This document shows positions 26,773 through 37,707 of a stretch of DNA of 64,000 nucleotides, piece after piece (position 1 is the first letter of the stretch; each line of letters begins with the position of its first letter). Below the pieces are notes generated by a model. The model worked only from the letters and a program-made list of their open reading frames with translations. It made no database searches and was not told where the DNA came from. Source of the stretch: an uncultured Pelagibacteraceae bacterium (GTDB lineage Bacteria > Pseudomonadota > Alphaproteobacteria > Pelagibacterales > Pelagibacteraceae); contig CACAWM010000001.1 of NCBI GenBank assembly GCA_902536205.1, positions 1 through 64,000 on the forward strand, in the 5' to 3' direction. Made by a program: the position numbers and the translations under genes.

Positions 26773-28221
26773 ATGACCAGTAACAAAACAGTTTTTTTCT
26801 TAATCGGCGTATTACTCATCGTGTTAGGACTTTCAATGCTTGCGCCATATTCTATGCAGGTTATATATAAAGAAAATAGCCATAGCTTTATTTCATCCTC
26901 TTTTGTAACTATATTTATTGGTATTTTATGCATACTAGCGAATCTTGAAAAAGATTTAAAATTAAACCTAAGACAAACCTTTTTGTTCTCAACACTTGCT
27001 TGGGTAACTGTTGCAATATTTGGAAGCCTACCTTTCGTGTTATCAAATCAAACATTTTCATTTAGTGACGCTTTTTTCGAAAGTATGTCAGGTATAACTA
27101 CTACTGGTGCAACTATTATATCTGACTTAGACAACAGCCCTAAAAGTATTTTATTATGGAGAGCAATCATGCAGTGGTTGGGTGGGATAGGTATTGTTGT
27201 AATGGCTATTACGATTTTACCGTTATTAAAAGTGGGTGGAATGCAGCTTTTTAAAATGGAAGGTCCAGATAGCACAGAAAAAATTTTACCAAGAACTATT
27301 GAAGTTGCTGCCATTATAATCTCCACTTACATTATTCTTACTTTATTCTGTGGTTTTTTTTATTGGATATTTGGTATGACAGTATTTGATAGTATTTGTC
27401 ACGCTATGACAACTATAGCAACGGGTGGTTTTTCAACACATAATGACTCTATAGGTTTTTTTAAAAATTCAAACATTGAAATTGTTGCAAGTTTATTCAT
27501 TATATTAGGTAGCATTCCTTTTATATCTTATCTAAAATTTTCCCAGGGAAATAAAAAAATATTTTTTCAAGATGTGCAAATAAAAGGTTTAATTTATTTA
27601 TTAGCTATTTCAATATTGGTAATGTTTCTTTACTTATTGTTTATAAATTTTGAGGGAAATTTATTTGAAAAGATAAGAATTTCCTCATTTAATGTAATTT
27701 CTATTTTATCTGGTACAGGATATGTCACTGATGATTTTGGTCTGTGGGGAAAGTTTTCTTTAATTTTTTTCTTGTTACTTATGTTTATTGGTGGATGTGC
27801 TGGATCAACAGCATGTGGTATTAAAATTTTTAGGTTACAAATGCTTTTAATTTTTCTTAAAAACCAAGTAAAAAAATTAATCTATCCAAACAGTGTTATA
27901 ATTACTAAGTATAATAATCATAAAATTTCAGATGATTTTATAAGATCTGTAATTATCTTTATTTTTTCATTTTTGTTCATCTTTTTAATTATTGCAATGC
28001 TTCTCTCCATAAGTGGGTTGGACTTTGTAACTTCAATATCTGGTGCTGCAAGTTCAATTTCTAATGTTGGGCCTGGATTGGGTGAGATAATTGGACCTGA
28101 TGGTAATTATAAAACACTACCTGATTTATCAAAATGGATATTAGCAACCGGGATGTTGCTTGGTAGATTGGAATTATTTGCTGTGCTAGTGCTTTTCTTT
28201 CCATCTTTTTGGAGAAATTAA
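26773..28221 (+). CDS. Trk-type potassium uptake protein, TrkH family
   Basis: 482-residue channel-like K+ transporter. Four P-loop filter segments are visible: SGITTTGATI, TIATGGFST, LSGTGYVTDDFG and ISNVGPGLGE, each following a membrane helix, as in TrkH/KtrB. About ten to eleven TM segments in total. It normally needs a cytoplasmic TrkA gating subunit, which is not encoded in this window. It is followed after 3 bases by an AmpG-like permease. A TATAAT at 26717-26722 lies in the upstream spacer but lacks a convincing -35. Confidence 0.94.
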   Translation: MTSNKTVFFLIGVLLIVLGLSMLAPYSMQVIYKENSHSFISSSFVTIFIGILCILANLEKDLKLNLRQTFLFSTLAWVTVAIFGSLPFVLSNQTFSFSDAFFESMSGITTTGATIISDLDNSPKSILLWRAIMQWLGGIGIVVMAITILPLLKVGGMQLFKMEGPDSTEKILPRTIEVAAIIISTYIILTLFCGFFYWIFGMTVFDSICHAMTTIATGGFSTHNDSIGFFKNSNIEIVASLFIILGSIPFISYLKFSQGNKKIFFQDVQIKGLIYLLAISILVMFLYLLFINFEGNLFEKIRISSFNVISILSGTGYVTDDFGLWGKFSLIFFLLLMFIGGCAGSTACGIKIFRLQMLLIFLKNQVKKLIYPNSVIITKYNNHKISDDFIRSVIIFIFSFLFIFLIIAMLLSISGLDFVTSISGAASSISNVGPGLGEIIGPDGNYKTLPDLSKWILATGMLLGRLELFAVLVLFFPSFWRN

Positions 28222-28224
28222 ATT

Positions 28225-29598
28225 ATGGAAATATATAAAAAACAAACACTAGCTGAAACTTTCTCGGTTTATTTTGACCGCAGAATGATAAAAATATTAT
28301 TACTTGGCGCAATAAGTGGTTTTCCTTGGGTCATTATTGGAAGCAGTCTAAGTCTTTGGTTGAAAGAAGATGGTTTAAGCAGAAGTACTATAGGATGGGC
28401 TGGATTAATTTTTGCAGTTTACGCTTTCAATTATTTATGGGCTCCAATTATAGATAGAGTTAAAATTCCTTGGTTAACAAATAAAATTGGTCACAGAAGA
28501 GGATGGATTGTTTTAATGCAATCTATCATCCTTATTAGTTTAATATTTTGGAGTTTAATAAATCCCGCTACAAATTTAGCGCTAGTGATAAGTGTTGGTC
28601 TGATAATTGCAATTGCTTCAGCCACACAAGATATAACTGTGGATGCATTAAGAATTGAGCAAATTGGGGAGAATGAGGGAAAATCTATGCAAGCTGGTGC
28701 TGCAATGGCAGTTGTAGGTTGGTGGACTGGATATAAGTTAGGCGGTGTAGTTTCTCTTACTTCAGCAGAATTCTTTCAAAATCTTGGGTTTGACAATTAT
28801 TGGCAAATAACTTTTTTGGTACTAGGTGTTGTAATTATAGCCTGTAACATTGGTTTAATGTTTGTAAACGAAGTTTTGCAAACAGATAGAAGCGAGTCTC
28901 AAAAAAGAACAGATAAAATGATTGAAGATAAATTAGGTGCCTCAAACCTTTTAACAAAAACTATCGCATGGCTAACTGGAACAGTTGCTGGTCCTATTAT
29001 AAGTTTTTTTAAAAAAAATGGTTTTAAAATTGCTTTAGCAATATTAGCTTTTATTTTTCTTTTTAAAATCGGGGAAGCTTTTCTTGGCAGAATGTCAGTA
29101 ATTTTTTATAAGGAAATAGGTTTTACTAAGACAGATATAGCATTATATTCCAAAGGTCTAGGGTGGTTAACTACAGTAATTTTTACACTGCTAGGTGGTT
29201 TGTTCGCTATTAGATCTGGTGTAATAAAGGCTATGTTTGTTTCAGGAATTCTGATGGCCTCAACAAATTTACTTTTTTCTTTATTAGCATGGTCGGGGAA
29301 ATCGGAATTATTATTTGCTATTGCAGTTATATTTGATGATATGGCGGCAGCATTTGCAACAGTGGCTTTTGTTGCTTTCATTTCGATGTTAGTAGATAGA
29401 ACTTACACTGCAACTCAATATGCTTTGTTAGCTTCAATAGGTACAGCGGGACGAACAACTTTAGCGGCATCATCTGGGGCTTTAGTAGATTGGTTAAATG
29501 GAGATTGGGGTATTTTTTTTATAATCACAGCTTTAATGGTGGTGCCATCCCTTATATTTCTTTACATGATAAGAAATAAACTTAATTTAAATGACTAA
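28225..29598 (+). CDS. AmpG-like MFS permease (muropeptide uptake family)
   Basis: 457-residue, 12-TM major facilitator. It matches AmpG in several conserved places: GAISGFPWVIIGSSLSLWL (first TM), NYLWAPIIDR, GHRRGWIVLMQ, IASATQDITVDALR and AGAAMAVVGWWTGYKLGG. AmpG proteins import anhydro-muropeptides from the periplasm for cell-wall recycling; the substrate here is inferred from homology. The 8-base overlap with the following NlpC/P60 gene, whose product lacks a signal peptide, supports a cell-wall recycling role. Other PAT-family transporters (for example acetyl-CoA or siderophore type) are the alternative. Confidence 0.82.
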   Translation: MEIYKKQTLAETFSVYFDRRMIKILLLGAISGFPWVIIGSSLSLWLKEDGLSRSTIGWAGLIFAVYAFNYLWAPIIDRVKIPWLTNKIGHRRGWIVLMQSIILISLIFWSLINPATNLALVISVGLIIAIASATQDITVDALRIEQIGENEGKSMQAGAAMAVVGWWTGYKLGGVVSLTSAEFFQNLGFDNYWQITFLVLGVVIIACNIGLMFVNEVLQTDRSESQKRTDKMIEDKLGASNLLTKTIAWLTGTVAGPIISFFKKNGFKIALAILAFIFLFKIGEAFLGRMSVIFYKEIGFTKTDIALYSKGLGWLTTVIFTLLGGLFAIRSGVIKAMFVSGILMASTNLLFSLLAWSGKSELLFAIAVIFDDMAAAFATVAFVAFISMLVDRTYTATQYALLASIGTAGRTTLAASSGALVDWLNGDWGIFFIITALMVVPSLIFLYMIRNKLNLND

Positions 29599-30328
29599 AT
29601 ATTTAACAAATAATTTCTCAGTAATAAATCTTTATAAAAAACCTTCGGTGAAATCTGAGATTGTTACACAGATGATTTATGGAGATAGTTTTTCTATATA
29701 TAAGAAATCAAAAAAATGGCTTAAAATTAAAATTAAAGAAGATAATTATAAAGGTTTTATAATAAATAAAAAATATTCTAATTTTTTAAAACCTACTCAT
29801 AAAATTAATACTTTAAAAGCAAAAATTTTTAGATTTCCTAATAAAATTAAAAAAAATGAAATTCCTTTTGCTTCTAAAATTAAAGTGACTGGAAAAAATT
29901 CAAAATATTTCAAGTTTCATAATGGATGGATTAAAAGAAATAATGTAAAACCTATTTCATATAAAGAAAAAAACCCTTTTAGAAAAATTACCTCTTTTAA
30001 AAATATAAAATATAAATGGGGTGGCAAATCTTTCAAAGGAATTGATTGTTCAGCACTTGTTCAAATTTTTTTAAATTTCAATAATAAGTTTTGTCCAAGA
30101 GATGCTAAAGATCAAGTAAAGTATTTTAAAAAAAACATAAAATTAAAAAATATAAAAAAGAATGATATTATCTATTGGAAAGGTCACGTAGCTGTAGCTT
30201 TGTCTAAAAAAAAATTGATACATGCTTACGGACCCATGAAAAAGACTGTGGTCATGGATATAAACCAAACAATTAAAAGAATTGAGCAAACTGCTAAATT
30301 AAAAATTATTGGAATCAAAAGGTTGTAA
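29591..30328 (+). CDS. SH3b plus NlpC/P60 (C40) peptidase, probably cytoplasmic
   Basis: 245 residues. An N-terminal SH3b-like part (two copies of the fold are possible, about residues 1-65 and 72-122) precedes an NlpC/P60 catalytic domain with Cys153 in GIDCSALVQ, His199 in WKGHVAVAL and His211 in IHAYGP as the likely triad. The family cleaves gamma-D-Glu-diaminopimelate or related bonds in peptidoglycan peptides. There is no signal peptide: the N-terminus MTKYLTNNFSVINLYKK is polar. That matches the cytoplasmic YkfC/dipeptidyl-peptidase VI group that degrades imported cell-wall peptides. It overlaps the AmpG-like gene by 8 bases. Confidence 0.85.
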   Translation: MTKYLTNNFSVINLYKKPSVKSEIVTQMIYGDSFSIYKKSKKWLKIKIKEDNYKGFIINKKYSNFLKPTHKINTLKAKIFRFPNKIKKNEIPFASKIKVTGKNSKYFKFHNGWIKRNNVKPISYKEKNPFRKITSFKNIKYKWGGKSFKGIDCSALVQIFLNFNNKFCPRDAKDQVKYFKKNIKLKNIKKNDIIYWKGHVAVALSKKKLIHAYGPMKKTVVMDINQTIKRIEQTAKLKIIGIKRL

Positions 30329-30332
30329 ATAG

Positions 30333-30366
30333 CAAAGGCAGCTTCAGTCTCCCTCCACTGCCCTTG
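30333..30366. terminator. GC-rich hairpin in a convergent 3' spacer
   Basis: CAAAGGCAG (30333-30341) pairs with CTGCCCTTG (30358-30366) with one mismatch, around a 16-base loop. By count 21 of 35 bases (30332-30366) are G or C in an otherwise very AT-rich spacer. It starts 5 bases after the stop of the NlpC gene and lies between two convergent genes, which favours a transcript-end or 3' UTR structure; no T-run follows on either strand, so a classical intrinsic terminator is not shown. Confidence 0.4.
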
Positions 30367-30456
30367 TAAAATATTTATCTGATTCGTAAAATTTATTTAA
30401 GACTCTTTTAAGTTGTATGTGGATATAATTGAGCAATTATTTATAATCTAAATAAT

Positions 30457-31212
30457 TTACCAAGGAATCTCATCGCCTAACAAATTAACAAATTTACCGT
30501 TCAATTCTTTATCGCTATCAGATATTAAATCCAAAATTAATTTAGCACATTTTTCTGATTCTATTATTCCCCCAGGATTCATATTTGTTGCAACATTGCC
30601 AGGATCAACTGAAAAAACAGTCGTACCAAATTTTCCATTTAAATCTAAAGACATATTTTTAGTCAAAGAATTTAAAGCAGTTTTTGAAATTCTATAATAA
30701 TAATAATCACCTCCTTTATTAAGTTTTATACTTCCTGCATCACTACTAAAGTTTACTATTACTTTTGGTTTAGAATTTTTTAATATAATTTTAGTGATTA
30801 AGATTACTGATAAAGAATTTGTCATTAATACATCATTTAACTTTCCAATTTCAAAACCTATAATTGATTGTTCATCAGATGAACCACCAAACATACCTGC
30901 ACAATTAAAAACTAAATCTATTTTTATATTTTTAAGATTTTTTTCAATTTGATCGTAATTTTCAATTTTTCTTAAATCACAAGTAATTATTTTTAAGTTA
31001 GAGCTTTTTATTTTACTGATATTGGTAGAGTTTTGTTTTACCACTCCAAATACATAGTTACCTGATTTTAACAACTCTTTTGTGAGAGCTAAGCCAATAC
31101 CTGAATTACATCCCGTTATCAATATTTTTTGGCCGGATAAATTATTTATGTATTTTTTTTTCTCAAATTTTTTTTTATAGAAAAAATTTTTCAAAAATCT
31201 TCTTAGACCCAT
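30457..31212 (-). CDS. Short-chain dehydrogenase/reductase
   Basis: 251-residue SDR. After a basic N-terminal extension (about 25 residues, rich in Phe and Lys) comes the cofactor loop ITGCNSGIGLALTKEL near residues 32-47, FNCAGMFGG near 103, the catalytic serine in VNFSSDAGS, and YYYRISKTALN with the YxxxK catalytic pair. Substrate unknown. It is followed upstream by tRNA-Ser on the same strand. The basic extension is unusual for a soluble SDR and might mediate membrane association. Confidence 0.85.
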   Translation of the reverse strand: MGLRRFLKNFFYKKKFEKKKYINNLSGQKILITGCNSGIGLALTKELLKSGNYVFGVVKQNSTNISKIKSSNLKIITCDLRKIENYDQIEKNLKNIKIDLVFNCAGMFGGSSDEQSIIGFEIGKLNDVLMTNSLSVILITKIILKNSKPKVIVNFSSDAGSIKLNKGGDYYYYRISKTALNSLTKNMSLDLNGKFGTTVFSVDPGNVATNMNPGGIIESEKCAKLILDLISDSDKELNGKFVNLLGDEIPW

Positions 31213-31273
31213 TCTTTACTTTATCCTAAGTTTTAAACAGTTTCACTGTATACTTTTATGAACTTATTTAAAA

Positions 31274-31363
31274 TGGCGGAGAGAGAGGGATTCGAACCCT
31301 CGAAACGGTTTCCCGTTTACACGCTTTCCAAGCGTGCGCCTTCAACCACTCGGCCACCTCTCC
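31274..31363 (-). tRNA. tRNA-Ser (anticodon GGA)
   Basis: 90 nt including an encoded CCA (31276-31274). Acceptor GGAGAGG pairs with TCTCTCC (last pair G-T), discriminator G, D arm GGCCGAGTGGTTGAAGGC, anticodon arm with loop reading TTGGAAA, a long variable arm (GTAAACGGGAAACCGTTTC region) as required for class II tRNA-Ser, and T loop TTCGAAT. Its 5' base coincides with the last base of the upstream glycosyltransferase stop codon, so it is presumably processed from a longer lepA-containing transcript. Confidence 0.96.
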
Positions 31364-32385
31364 TAATTGAAATCATCAATTAGTTTGATGAATTTATCTA
31401 TGAACTCTTTATTGGTTGGTAGCTTATTTTTTTTCATATCTTTTTGAATTTTTTTATAGTTTTTTTTAATATTATTTAAAGTTCCTAGAAAACTTAAAAA
31501 ATTTCTTTTTGTAACAAAAATTCCTTTTTTGTCTCCTATCACATGTTTAATATCCTCAAAGATAACAACTGGTCTTCTTCTTGCCAAGGCTTCTAATAAA
31601 ACCATTGGATGTCCCTCTGTATATGAGGGCAAAACGAAAATATTATTATCATCGTAATGTTTAATTAGTTTAGTCTTATTACTCTGTGTAGGATAAATTT
31701 TAATATTACTTTGATTTATTTTATTTGAACTTTCTTTTTCAGCGCCAATAATTGTCAAGAAGATATCTCTTTTATTTCTGATCAACTCAGACAAAGCAAA
31801 AATTCCTTTTTCAACTCTTAATCTTCCAACGTATAGTAATTTAAAATTTTTTATTTCCGTATTCTTGGGTTGTCTTAACCAAACAGAGTCTAATTGTGAT
31901 GGGTTTATAAGTTTTCCCTTTTTTCCACGAAGTATATAATCTCTACAACTTATTAAATTTGAAATCGCTCCAGTAATGCTAAACATTAAATGATAGATGG
32001 GAGGCCCAATTCTTCCAAGAATTGCTTTATATTCTCCGTAACCATCACTTCTCAAATAAACTATAGGTTTTTGCCCAAAGATTTTAAGAAATATAGAAAT
32101 CAAGAAAGTATAAGGAGAAATAGAAATTATCAAAAATTTAGAGTCTTTATTTTTAGAAGCACTTTTAACCTCTGATAAATAAGAAAATATATTTTTAAAT
32201 ACTTTTATTCTTTTTAACTTAATTTCATGGGATCTTTTTTTTTTTGATTTTCTGCCTATTAAATTTACTTCAAATTTTCTATTTAAACCCTCTGGTGTTG
32301 ATTTTAAATCTAAGTTATCACAATAAAATTTTTCGTTTTCTACAGAAATACTTTCATTCGAAAAAATAAATAATTTCTTTTTCAT
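31363..32385 (-). CDS. Glycosyltransferase, GT4-like (GT-B fold)
   Basis: 340 residues. The C-terminal half has the GT4 pattern: [20 protein letters not shown] near residues 184-203, then [20 protein letters not shown] with the conserved E-x7-E type motif near 250-270, and [10 protein letters not shown]. The N-terminal half is less typical but includes [11 protein letters not shown] near the interdomain region. Likely transfers a hexose in surface polysaccharide synthesis. Its TAG stop overlaps the tRNA-Ser gene by one base, and it begins where lepA ends. Confidence 0.82.
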   Translation of the reverse strand: MKKKLFIFSNESISVENEKFYCDNLDLKSTPEGLNRKFEVNLIGRKSKKKRSHEIKLKRIKVFKNIFSYLSEVKSASKNKDSKFLIISISPYTFLISIFLKIFGQKPIVYLRSDGYGEYKAILGRIGPPIYHLMFSITGAISNLISCRDYILRGKKGKLINPSQLDSVWLRQPKNTEIKNFKLLYVGRLRVEKGIFALSELIRNKRDIFLTIIGAEKESSNKINQSNIKIYPTQSNKTKLIKHYDDNNIFVLPSYTEGHPMVLLEALARRRPVVIFEDIKHVIGDKKGIFVTKRNFLSFLGTLNNIKKNYKKIQKDMKKNKLPTNKEFIDKFIKLIDDFN

Positions 32386-34193
32386 TATACGTCTTTATTT
32401 ATCTTTAAAACCCCAATGAAAGCCTCTTGAGGTATCTCAACTTTACCAAACTGTTTGGATCTTGCTTTACCTCTTTTTTGTTTTTCTAGAAGTTTTCTCT
32501 TTCGGTCAGTAGCTCCGCCACCATGTATTTTTGTCAGAACGTCTTTTTTAAATCCTTTTATAGATTCTCTAGCTACGATCTTTCCTCCGATGGCTGCTTG
32601 GACTGGAATCATAAAATTGTGCCTAGGTATTAAATCTTTTAATTTTTCACAAACTTGCCTACCAGTAGATTGGGCGAAATCTTTATGAATAATCATAGCT
32701 AATGCATCAACAGGTTCTGAATTTACCAGAATGCCAAGTTTAACTAAATCTCCTTCCCTGTAACCAGAAATTTCATAATCGAAACTTGCGTAACCACTGG
32801 AGATAGATTTTAATTTATCATTAAAATCAAATACAACTTCGTTAAGTGGTAAGTCATATGATAGAACTGCTCTTTTTCCAGAGTAGCTTAAATTTGTTTG
32901 AATTCCTCTTTTGTCTTGACAAATTTTTATAATAGATCCTAAATATTCATCTGGGGTAATAATTGTAGACTTAATCCACGGTTCTTCTATTTTTTCAATT
33001 TGAGATGGATCTGGCATGTTCGATGGATTTTGTAAATCTAAAACTTCTCCTCTAGTTTTGTGAACTTTGTAAATTACTCCGGGAGTTGTTGTGATTAAAT
33101 TAACGTCAAACTCTCTTTCTAGTCTTTCAGTAATAATTTCTAAATGTAGCAAACCTAGAAAACCACATCTGAAACCTAAACCTAATGCGCTAGATGACTC
33201 TGGTTCATAAGAAAAACTCGCGTCATTAAGTTTTAATTTTGCTAAGCCGTCTTTCAATTTTTGATATTCAGAGCTATCTACAGGAAATAATCCACAAAAT
33301 ACTACTGGTTTGCTTGGTTTAAAGCCTGGAAGCGGTTTGTCAATGGGGGCGCTAGCATCACAAATAGTGTCCCCAACTTTTGTTTCTGAAAGAGATTTAA
33401 TACCTGTTATTATGAACCCTATTTCACCTGAACTTAATTCCTCGATATCATTTGGTTTAGGCGTAAAGACTCCTACTTTTTCGATCACATATTCTTGATC
33501 ATTAGACATTAATTTTACTTTCATATTTTTTTTTAATTTACCGTTGATGACCCTGACAAGAATGACTACGCCAAGATAACTGTCATACCAGCTATCGACT
33601 AATAAACATTTTAATTTTTCATCTATAACACCATTTGGAGCAGGTAATTTGTTAATAATCGCCTCTAAGATTTCATCTATACCTTCTCCTGTTTTTCCAG
33701 AACAAGAGATAGCATTAGTTGTCTCAATTCCTACAACATCCTCTATCTCTTTTTTTGTTTTTTCTGTATCTGAGGCAGGTAAATCAATTTTATTTAAAAT
33801 TGGTATAACTTCGTGATTAATTTCTAAGGCCTGATAAACATTTGCTAAAGTTTGAGCTTCTACACCTTGAGTGCTATCTACAATTAAAAGAGATCCCTCA
33901 CATGCTGATAAAGATCTACTTACTTCATAACCAAAATCTACGTGGCCGGGAGTATCGATAATATTTAAAATATAATTTTTTCCATCTTTCGCTTTATAGT
34001 TTAGTTTTACAGTTTGCGCTTTTATTGTAATTCCTCTTTCCCTCTCAATATCCATTGAGTCCAAAACTTGTTGTTTCATTTCACGATCGGTTAGGCCTCC
34101 ACATTTATGAATAATCCTATCTGCAATCGTTGATTTACCATGATCTATATGCGCAATTATAGAAAAATTACGTATTCTGCTTATATCTGACAT
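32385..34193 (-). CDS. lepA: Elongation factor 4 (back-translocase LepA)
   Basis: 602-residue translational GTPase. G1 AHIDHGKST near residues 14-22, G2 [10 protein letters not shown]3 DTPGHVDF, G4 NKIDLP and G5 are all intact, followed by EF-G-like domains and the LepA-specific C-terminal domain with [18 protein letters not shown] and [19 protein letters not shown]. Acts on the ribosome under stress or in initiation. Stop overlaps the glycosyltransferase start by one base, and pheT ends where it starts, so it is downstream of pheST in one run. Confidence 0.98.
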   Translation of the reverse strand: MSDISRIRNFSIIAHIDHGKSTIADRIIHKCGGLTDREMKQQVLDSMDIERERGITIKAQTVKLNYKAKDGKNYILNIIDTPGHVDFGYEVSRSLSACEGSLLIVDSTQGVEAQTLANVYQALEINHEVIPILNKIDLPASDTEKTKKEIEDVVGIETTNAISCSGKTGEGIDEILEAIINKLPAPNGVIDEKLKCLLVDSWYDSYLGVVILVRVINGKLKKNMKVKLMSNDQEYVIEKVGVFTPKPNDIEELSSGEIGFIITGIKSLSETKVGDTICDASAPIDKPLPGFKPSKPVVFCGLFPVDSSEYQKLKDGLAKLKLNDASFSYEPESSSALGLGFRCGFLGLLHLEIITERLEREFDVNLITTTPGVIYKVHKTRGEVLDLQNPSNMPDPSQIEKIEEPWIKSTIITPDEYLGSIIKICQDKRGIQTNLSYSGKRAVLSYDLPLNEVVFDFNDKLKSISSGYASFDYEISGYREGDLVKLGILVNSEPVDALAMIIHKDFAQSTGRQVCEKLKDLIPRHNFMIPVQAAIGGKIVARESIKGFKKDVLTKIHGGGATDRKRKLLEKQKRGKARSKQFGKVEIPQEAFIGVLKINKDV

Positions 34194-36595
34194 TAGGACC
34201 TAATTGTAGCGCCAGTTTTTTTACTTACCGTGTCGATAATTTTTTTACTGATATCATCTAAATCATTCTCTGACAAAGTTTTATCAATAGCCTGTAAGGT
34301 AACATTAATCGCAACTGACTTTTTATCTTTTGGAATATTTTCTCCCTCATATACATCAAAAGTAGATACATTTTGAATTAAATTTTCATCTACTTCTCTA
34401 ATAATTTTTTCTAAAGCTCCAATTTTGAAAATTTTATCTACCACAAAGGCAAAATCTCTTTCTGATTTTTGGTAATCAGATGTTTGAAAGTTTTTCTTAC
34501 TTTGTCTTAATTTTTTGCTCGGTTCAGGAATATTTTTTAAAAAAATTTCAAATCCAAAAATATTTTTATCTTTACAATCCAAATTCTTAATAATTGCAGG
34601 ATGTATTTCTCCAAAATAAGCTAGATGAGGTCCTTTTTCTGATTTTAATGTTATCGAACCTGATCTACCTGGATGATAACTGTGTTTTGTATTATCACTT
34701 ACAAAAAGATTTTTTTCTTCTATTCCAAGTTCAACTAAAGTTTTAATAGCATCACTTTTAATATCAAAAACATCCACATTTCTCTCCTTATCTAGCCAAC
34801 TCTTTCTATTAATTTTTCCAGATTTCAAGCCTCCAACCACAATCTGTTGTTCACCTGGGTTTTTTCCAAAAAATGTTGGACCAACCTCAAATAAAGATAA
34901 GTCTTCGTATCCTCTGTCTTGATTCTTTTTTAAATAAATTGCTAAATTAGAGAAAATTGATCGTCTCAATACATCTAAATCAGAGGAAATAGGATTGTAT
35001 ATTGAAATTTCTTTTTCACCTTTAGAAAATTGTTTATCAATCTTTGAGTCAGTAAAAGACCAAGTAACTATTTCCATATAGCCTTTGGTAGCTAAAGATC
35101 TCTGTGACAAATGAAATAGTTTTTGCTTAAAGTTAAGAGTATCTTGGTTTCTGTTTTTGCTTGGTTCAATTAATTTGATATTATTGAATCCTTTGATCCG
35201 AATTAGCTCCTCAATCAAATCTTCGTCTAAACTCACATCTGGCCTCCAGCTTGGTACTTCTACTTTTATGGCTTTTTGACTTTTTTTACATTTAAAACCT
35301 AGTGAGGATAAAATTTTATCAATTTCATTAGCGGTGATTGAAATACCAATTAGTTTTTCAAATTTCTCAACTTGAAAGTTAATTATCTTATTTTTTTGGT
35401 TTTTCTCTCCGGTAATTTGAAACTTACTAGCTTCCCCTCCACAAATTTTTAAGATTAGTTCAGTTGCAAGTTCTAGCCCTTCTTTAATAGAGTTAGGGTC
35501 AATTCCTCTTTCAAATCTGTACTTGGCGTCAGTATTTATATTAAGTTCTCTAGCCGTTTTTCTTATTGAAGATGGGTTAAAGTAAGCAGCTTCTAAAAGT
35601 ATATTTTTTGTATCTAATTCAGTAGAGGTAGAGGTTCCTCCAATAATCCCACCTAACCCGAGAACGCCCGATTTATCAGAGATGACACACATGTTTTTTT
35701 TTAATTTATATTTTCTATTATCTAATGCCTCAAATATTTCACCTTCTTTAGCATTTCTAACTATAATTTCTTTATTAATCTTATCTGCATCATAAGCATG
35801 CAATGGCCTGTTTAGATCAAACATTACATAGTTAGTAATATCCACTACTGCAGAAATGGGTTTTAAACCTAAAGCAATTAATTTATTTTTAAGCCATTCA
35901 GGGCTTTCTTTGTTTGTAATATTTTTGATATAACAACTTCCAAAGATATCACACCCCTGGTTCTTTTCTTTTGTAATTGATGTTTTAATTTGGTGTTTTG
36001 AATTTTGTTTAATTTTTTTTCCTTTTATTGGTATTAATTTTCCAACTCCTGCTGATGAAAGATCTCTTGCAATCCCTCTAACACCTAAACAATCAGCACG
36101 GTTAGGGGTTATTGAAATATCGATTGCCTTTTCTGATATACTTTTAAAAAAACTTTTTCCTATCTCTTTCTCTTTATTTTTAAGTTCAACAATCCCATCA
36201 CTTTCCTCAGATAAATTAAGCTCACTTTCGGAGCAAAGCATCCCTTTTGACTCAACTCCTCTTATTTTAGCTACCTTTAATTCAAAATTAGTTTTAGGTA
36301 TTACTGCTCCTGGAGGTGCATAGATTGTGATTAAACCCTCTCTAGCATTTGGAGCTCCGCATACAACTTTTAAGATCTCTTTACCGCCGATGGTAACATC
36401 ACAAACTTTTAACTTATCAGCATTAGGATGTTTTTCCGCTTTTAAAACTTTTGCAATTTTAAACTTACCCATCTCTCCAGAGTTTTCTTTTACACTTTCA
36501 ACTTCAAGTCCGATATTTGTAAGACGATCAATAATCTCATTTTCTTTAGCTGATGTTTTAAGATGTTTTTTAAGCCAAGAAATTGTAATAATCAT
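34193..36595 (-). CDS. pheT: Phenylalanyl-tRNA synthetase beta chain
   Basis: 800 residues, the normal length of the full bacterial beta subunit. Order: N-terminal short domain ([12 protein letters not shown]), EMAP/tRNA-binding OB domain (about 39-150; [19 protein letters not shown]), B3/B4 editing region (about 205-390), B5, the pseudo-catalytic core, and the C-terminal ferredoxin-like anticodon-binding domain ([13 protein letters not shown] onward). Forms the alpha2beta2 enzyme with PheS, encoded just upstream with a 4-base overlap. Confidence 0.97.
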   Translation of the reverse strand: MIITISWLKKHLKTSAKENEIIDRLTNIGLEVESVKENSGEMGKFKIAKVLKAEKHPNADKLKVCDVTIGGKEILKVVCGAPNAREGLITIYAPPGAVIPKTNFELKVAKIRGVESKGMLCSESELNLSEESDGIVELKNKEKEIGKSFFKSISEKAIDISITPNRADCLGVRGIARDLSSAGVGKLIPIKGKKIKQNSKHQIKTSITKEKNQGCDIFGSCYIKNITNKESPEWLKNKLIALGLKPISAVVDITNYVMFDLNRPLHAYDADKINKEIIVRNAKEGEIFEALDNRKYKLKKNMCVISDKSGVLGLGGIIGGTSTSTELDTKNILLEAAYFNPSSIRKTARELNINTDAKYRFERGIDPNSIKEGLELATELILKICGGEASKFQITGEKNQKNKIINFQVEKFEKLIGISITANEIDKILSSLGFKCKKSQKAIKVEVPSWRPDVSLDEDLIEELIRIKGFNNIKLIEPSKNRNQDTLNFKQKLFHLSQRSLATKGYMEIVTWSFTDSKIDKQFSKGEKEISIYNPISSDLDVLRRSIFSNLAIYLKKNQDRGYEDLSLFEVGPTFFGKNPGEQQIVVGGLKSGKINRKSWLDKERNVDVFDIKSDAIKTLVELGIEEKNLFVSDNTKHSYHPGRSGSITLKSEKGPHLAYFGEIHPAIIKNLDCKDKNIFGFEIFLKNIPEPSKKLRQSKKNFQTSDYQKSERDFAFVVDKIFKIGALEKIIREVDENLIQNVSTFDVYEGENIPKDKKSVAINVTLQAIDKTLSENDLDDISKKIIDTVSKKTGATIRS

Positions 36596-37659
36596 TTACT
36601 CAATCCTCTATAATTAGTTGGAACATCTAATGGATCAAATCCAAAATGGCTTAACCATCTATAATCTGCCTCAAAGAAAGCTCTTAAATCATTAATTCCA
36701 TATTTTAACATTGCTAAACGATCGATTCCTATTCCAAATGCAAATCCTTGATATTTTTTTGTATCTATTTTTACATTTTTTAAAACATTAGGATGAACCA
36801 TTCCACATCCTAAAACTTCTAACCATTTATCTCCTTCGCCAATAACAATTTTTCCTTTTTCAATTTTGTATCCAATATCAACTTCAGCTGATGGTTCCGT
36901 AAAAGGAAAGTGACTTGGTCTAAATCTCATTTTTATATTTTTAACCTCGAAAAATTCTTTTATAAAATAATCAAGGCAACCTTTAAGATGTCCCATTGTA
37001 ATACCTTTATCTATGTGAAGGCCTTCAAGCTGATGAAACATTGGAGCATGAGTCTGATCGCTGTCACACCTATAAGTTCTTCCAGGTACAATTATTCTAA
37101 AAGGAGGTTTGCTTGATAGCATTGTCCTTATTTGAACTGGAGATGTATGTGTTCTAAGCAATAATCTTTTATTTTCTTCTAAATAAAAAGTATCATGCAT
37201 ATCTCTTGCAGGATGCTCCTCTGGAGTATTCAATGCTGTAAAATTATTATATTCAGTTTCCACGTCAGGTCCTTCAGCTACTGAAAAACCTATTTCTGAA
37301 AAGATTGAAGAAATTTCATCAATTACTTGTGAGACTGGATGAATTTTACCTTGACGATTGGGTCTAAAAGGTAATGTAACATCAACTTTTTCATTTTTAA
37401 GCTTATCATTAATTTCATTTGTTTCTATTTCTAAATTTTTTTGTTCTAACTGATGCGTAAGATCATCTTTAATCTTATTTAAATTTGAGGCAAACTCTTT
37501 TCTTTTTGCTGGATCTAAAGAGCCTAGCGATTTGAATTGTTGAGTGATTTGACCGTTTTTTCCAAAAAATTCTGTCTTAATATTTTGAAGATCGTCTATT
37601 GTTTTTACAGAGTCAATCTTTGCATTAAATACTGAACTTATTTTATCTAAATCACTCAT
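36592..37659 (-). CDS. pheS: Phenylalanyl-tRNA synthetase alpha chain
   Basis: 355-residue catalytic subunit. An N-terminal coiled coil (about 1-95) binds tRNA-Phe; class II motifs follow: [55 protein letters not shown] and the motif 3 [18 protein letters not shown] near residues 310-327. Located 48 bases downstream of rplT, in the infC-rpmI-rplT-pheST order known from many bacteria. Confidence 0.98.
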   Translation of the reverse strand: MSDLDKISSVFNAKIDSVKTIDDLQNIKTEFFGKNGQITQQFKSLGSLDPAKRKEFASNLNKIKDDLTHQLEQKNLEIETNEINDKLKNEKVDVTLPFRPNRQGKIHPVSQVIDEISSIFSEIGFSVAEGPDVETEYNNFTALNTPEEHPARDMHDTFYLEENKRLLLRTHTSPVQIRTMLSSKPPFRIIVPGRTYRCDSDQTHAPMFHQLEGLHIDKGITMGHLKGCLDYFIKEFFEVKNIKMRFRPSHFPFTEPSAEVDIGYKIEKGKIVIGEGDKWLEVLGCGMVHPNVLKNVKIDTKKYQGFAFGIGIDRLAMLKYGINDLRAFFEADYRWLSHFGFDPLDVPTNYRGLSK

Positions 37660-37707
37660 TAGGTAATTGATTTTTTATATTAAGTTGAGATTAAATCAAA
37701 GACCCTT

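Noticed and set aside
30329..30456. Possible SRP (4.5S) or other known small RNA gene in the GC-rich spacer
   Set aside because: The GGAAGGxAGCAGCC-type apical signature of SRP RNA is missing; kept only as an unexplained hairpin.
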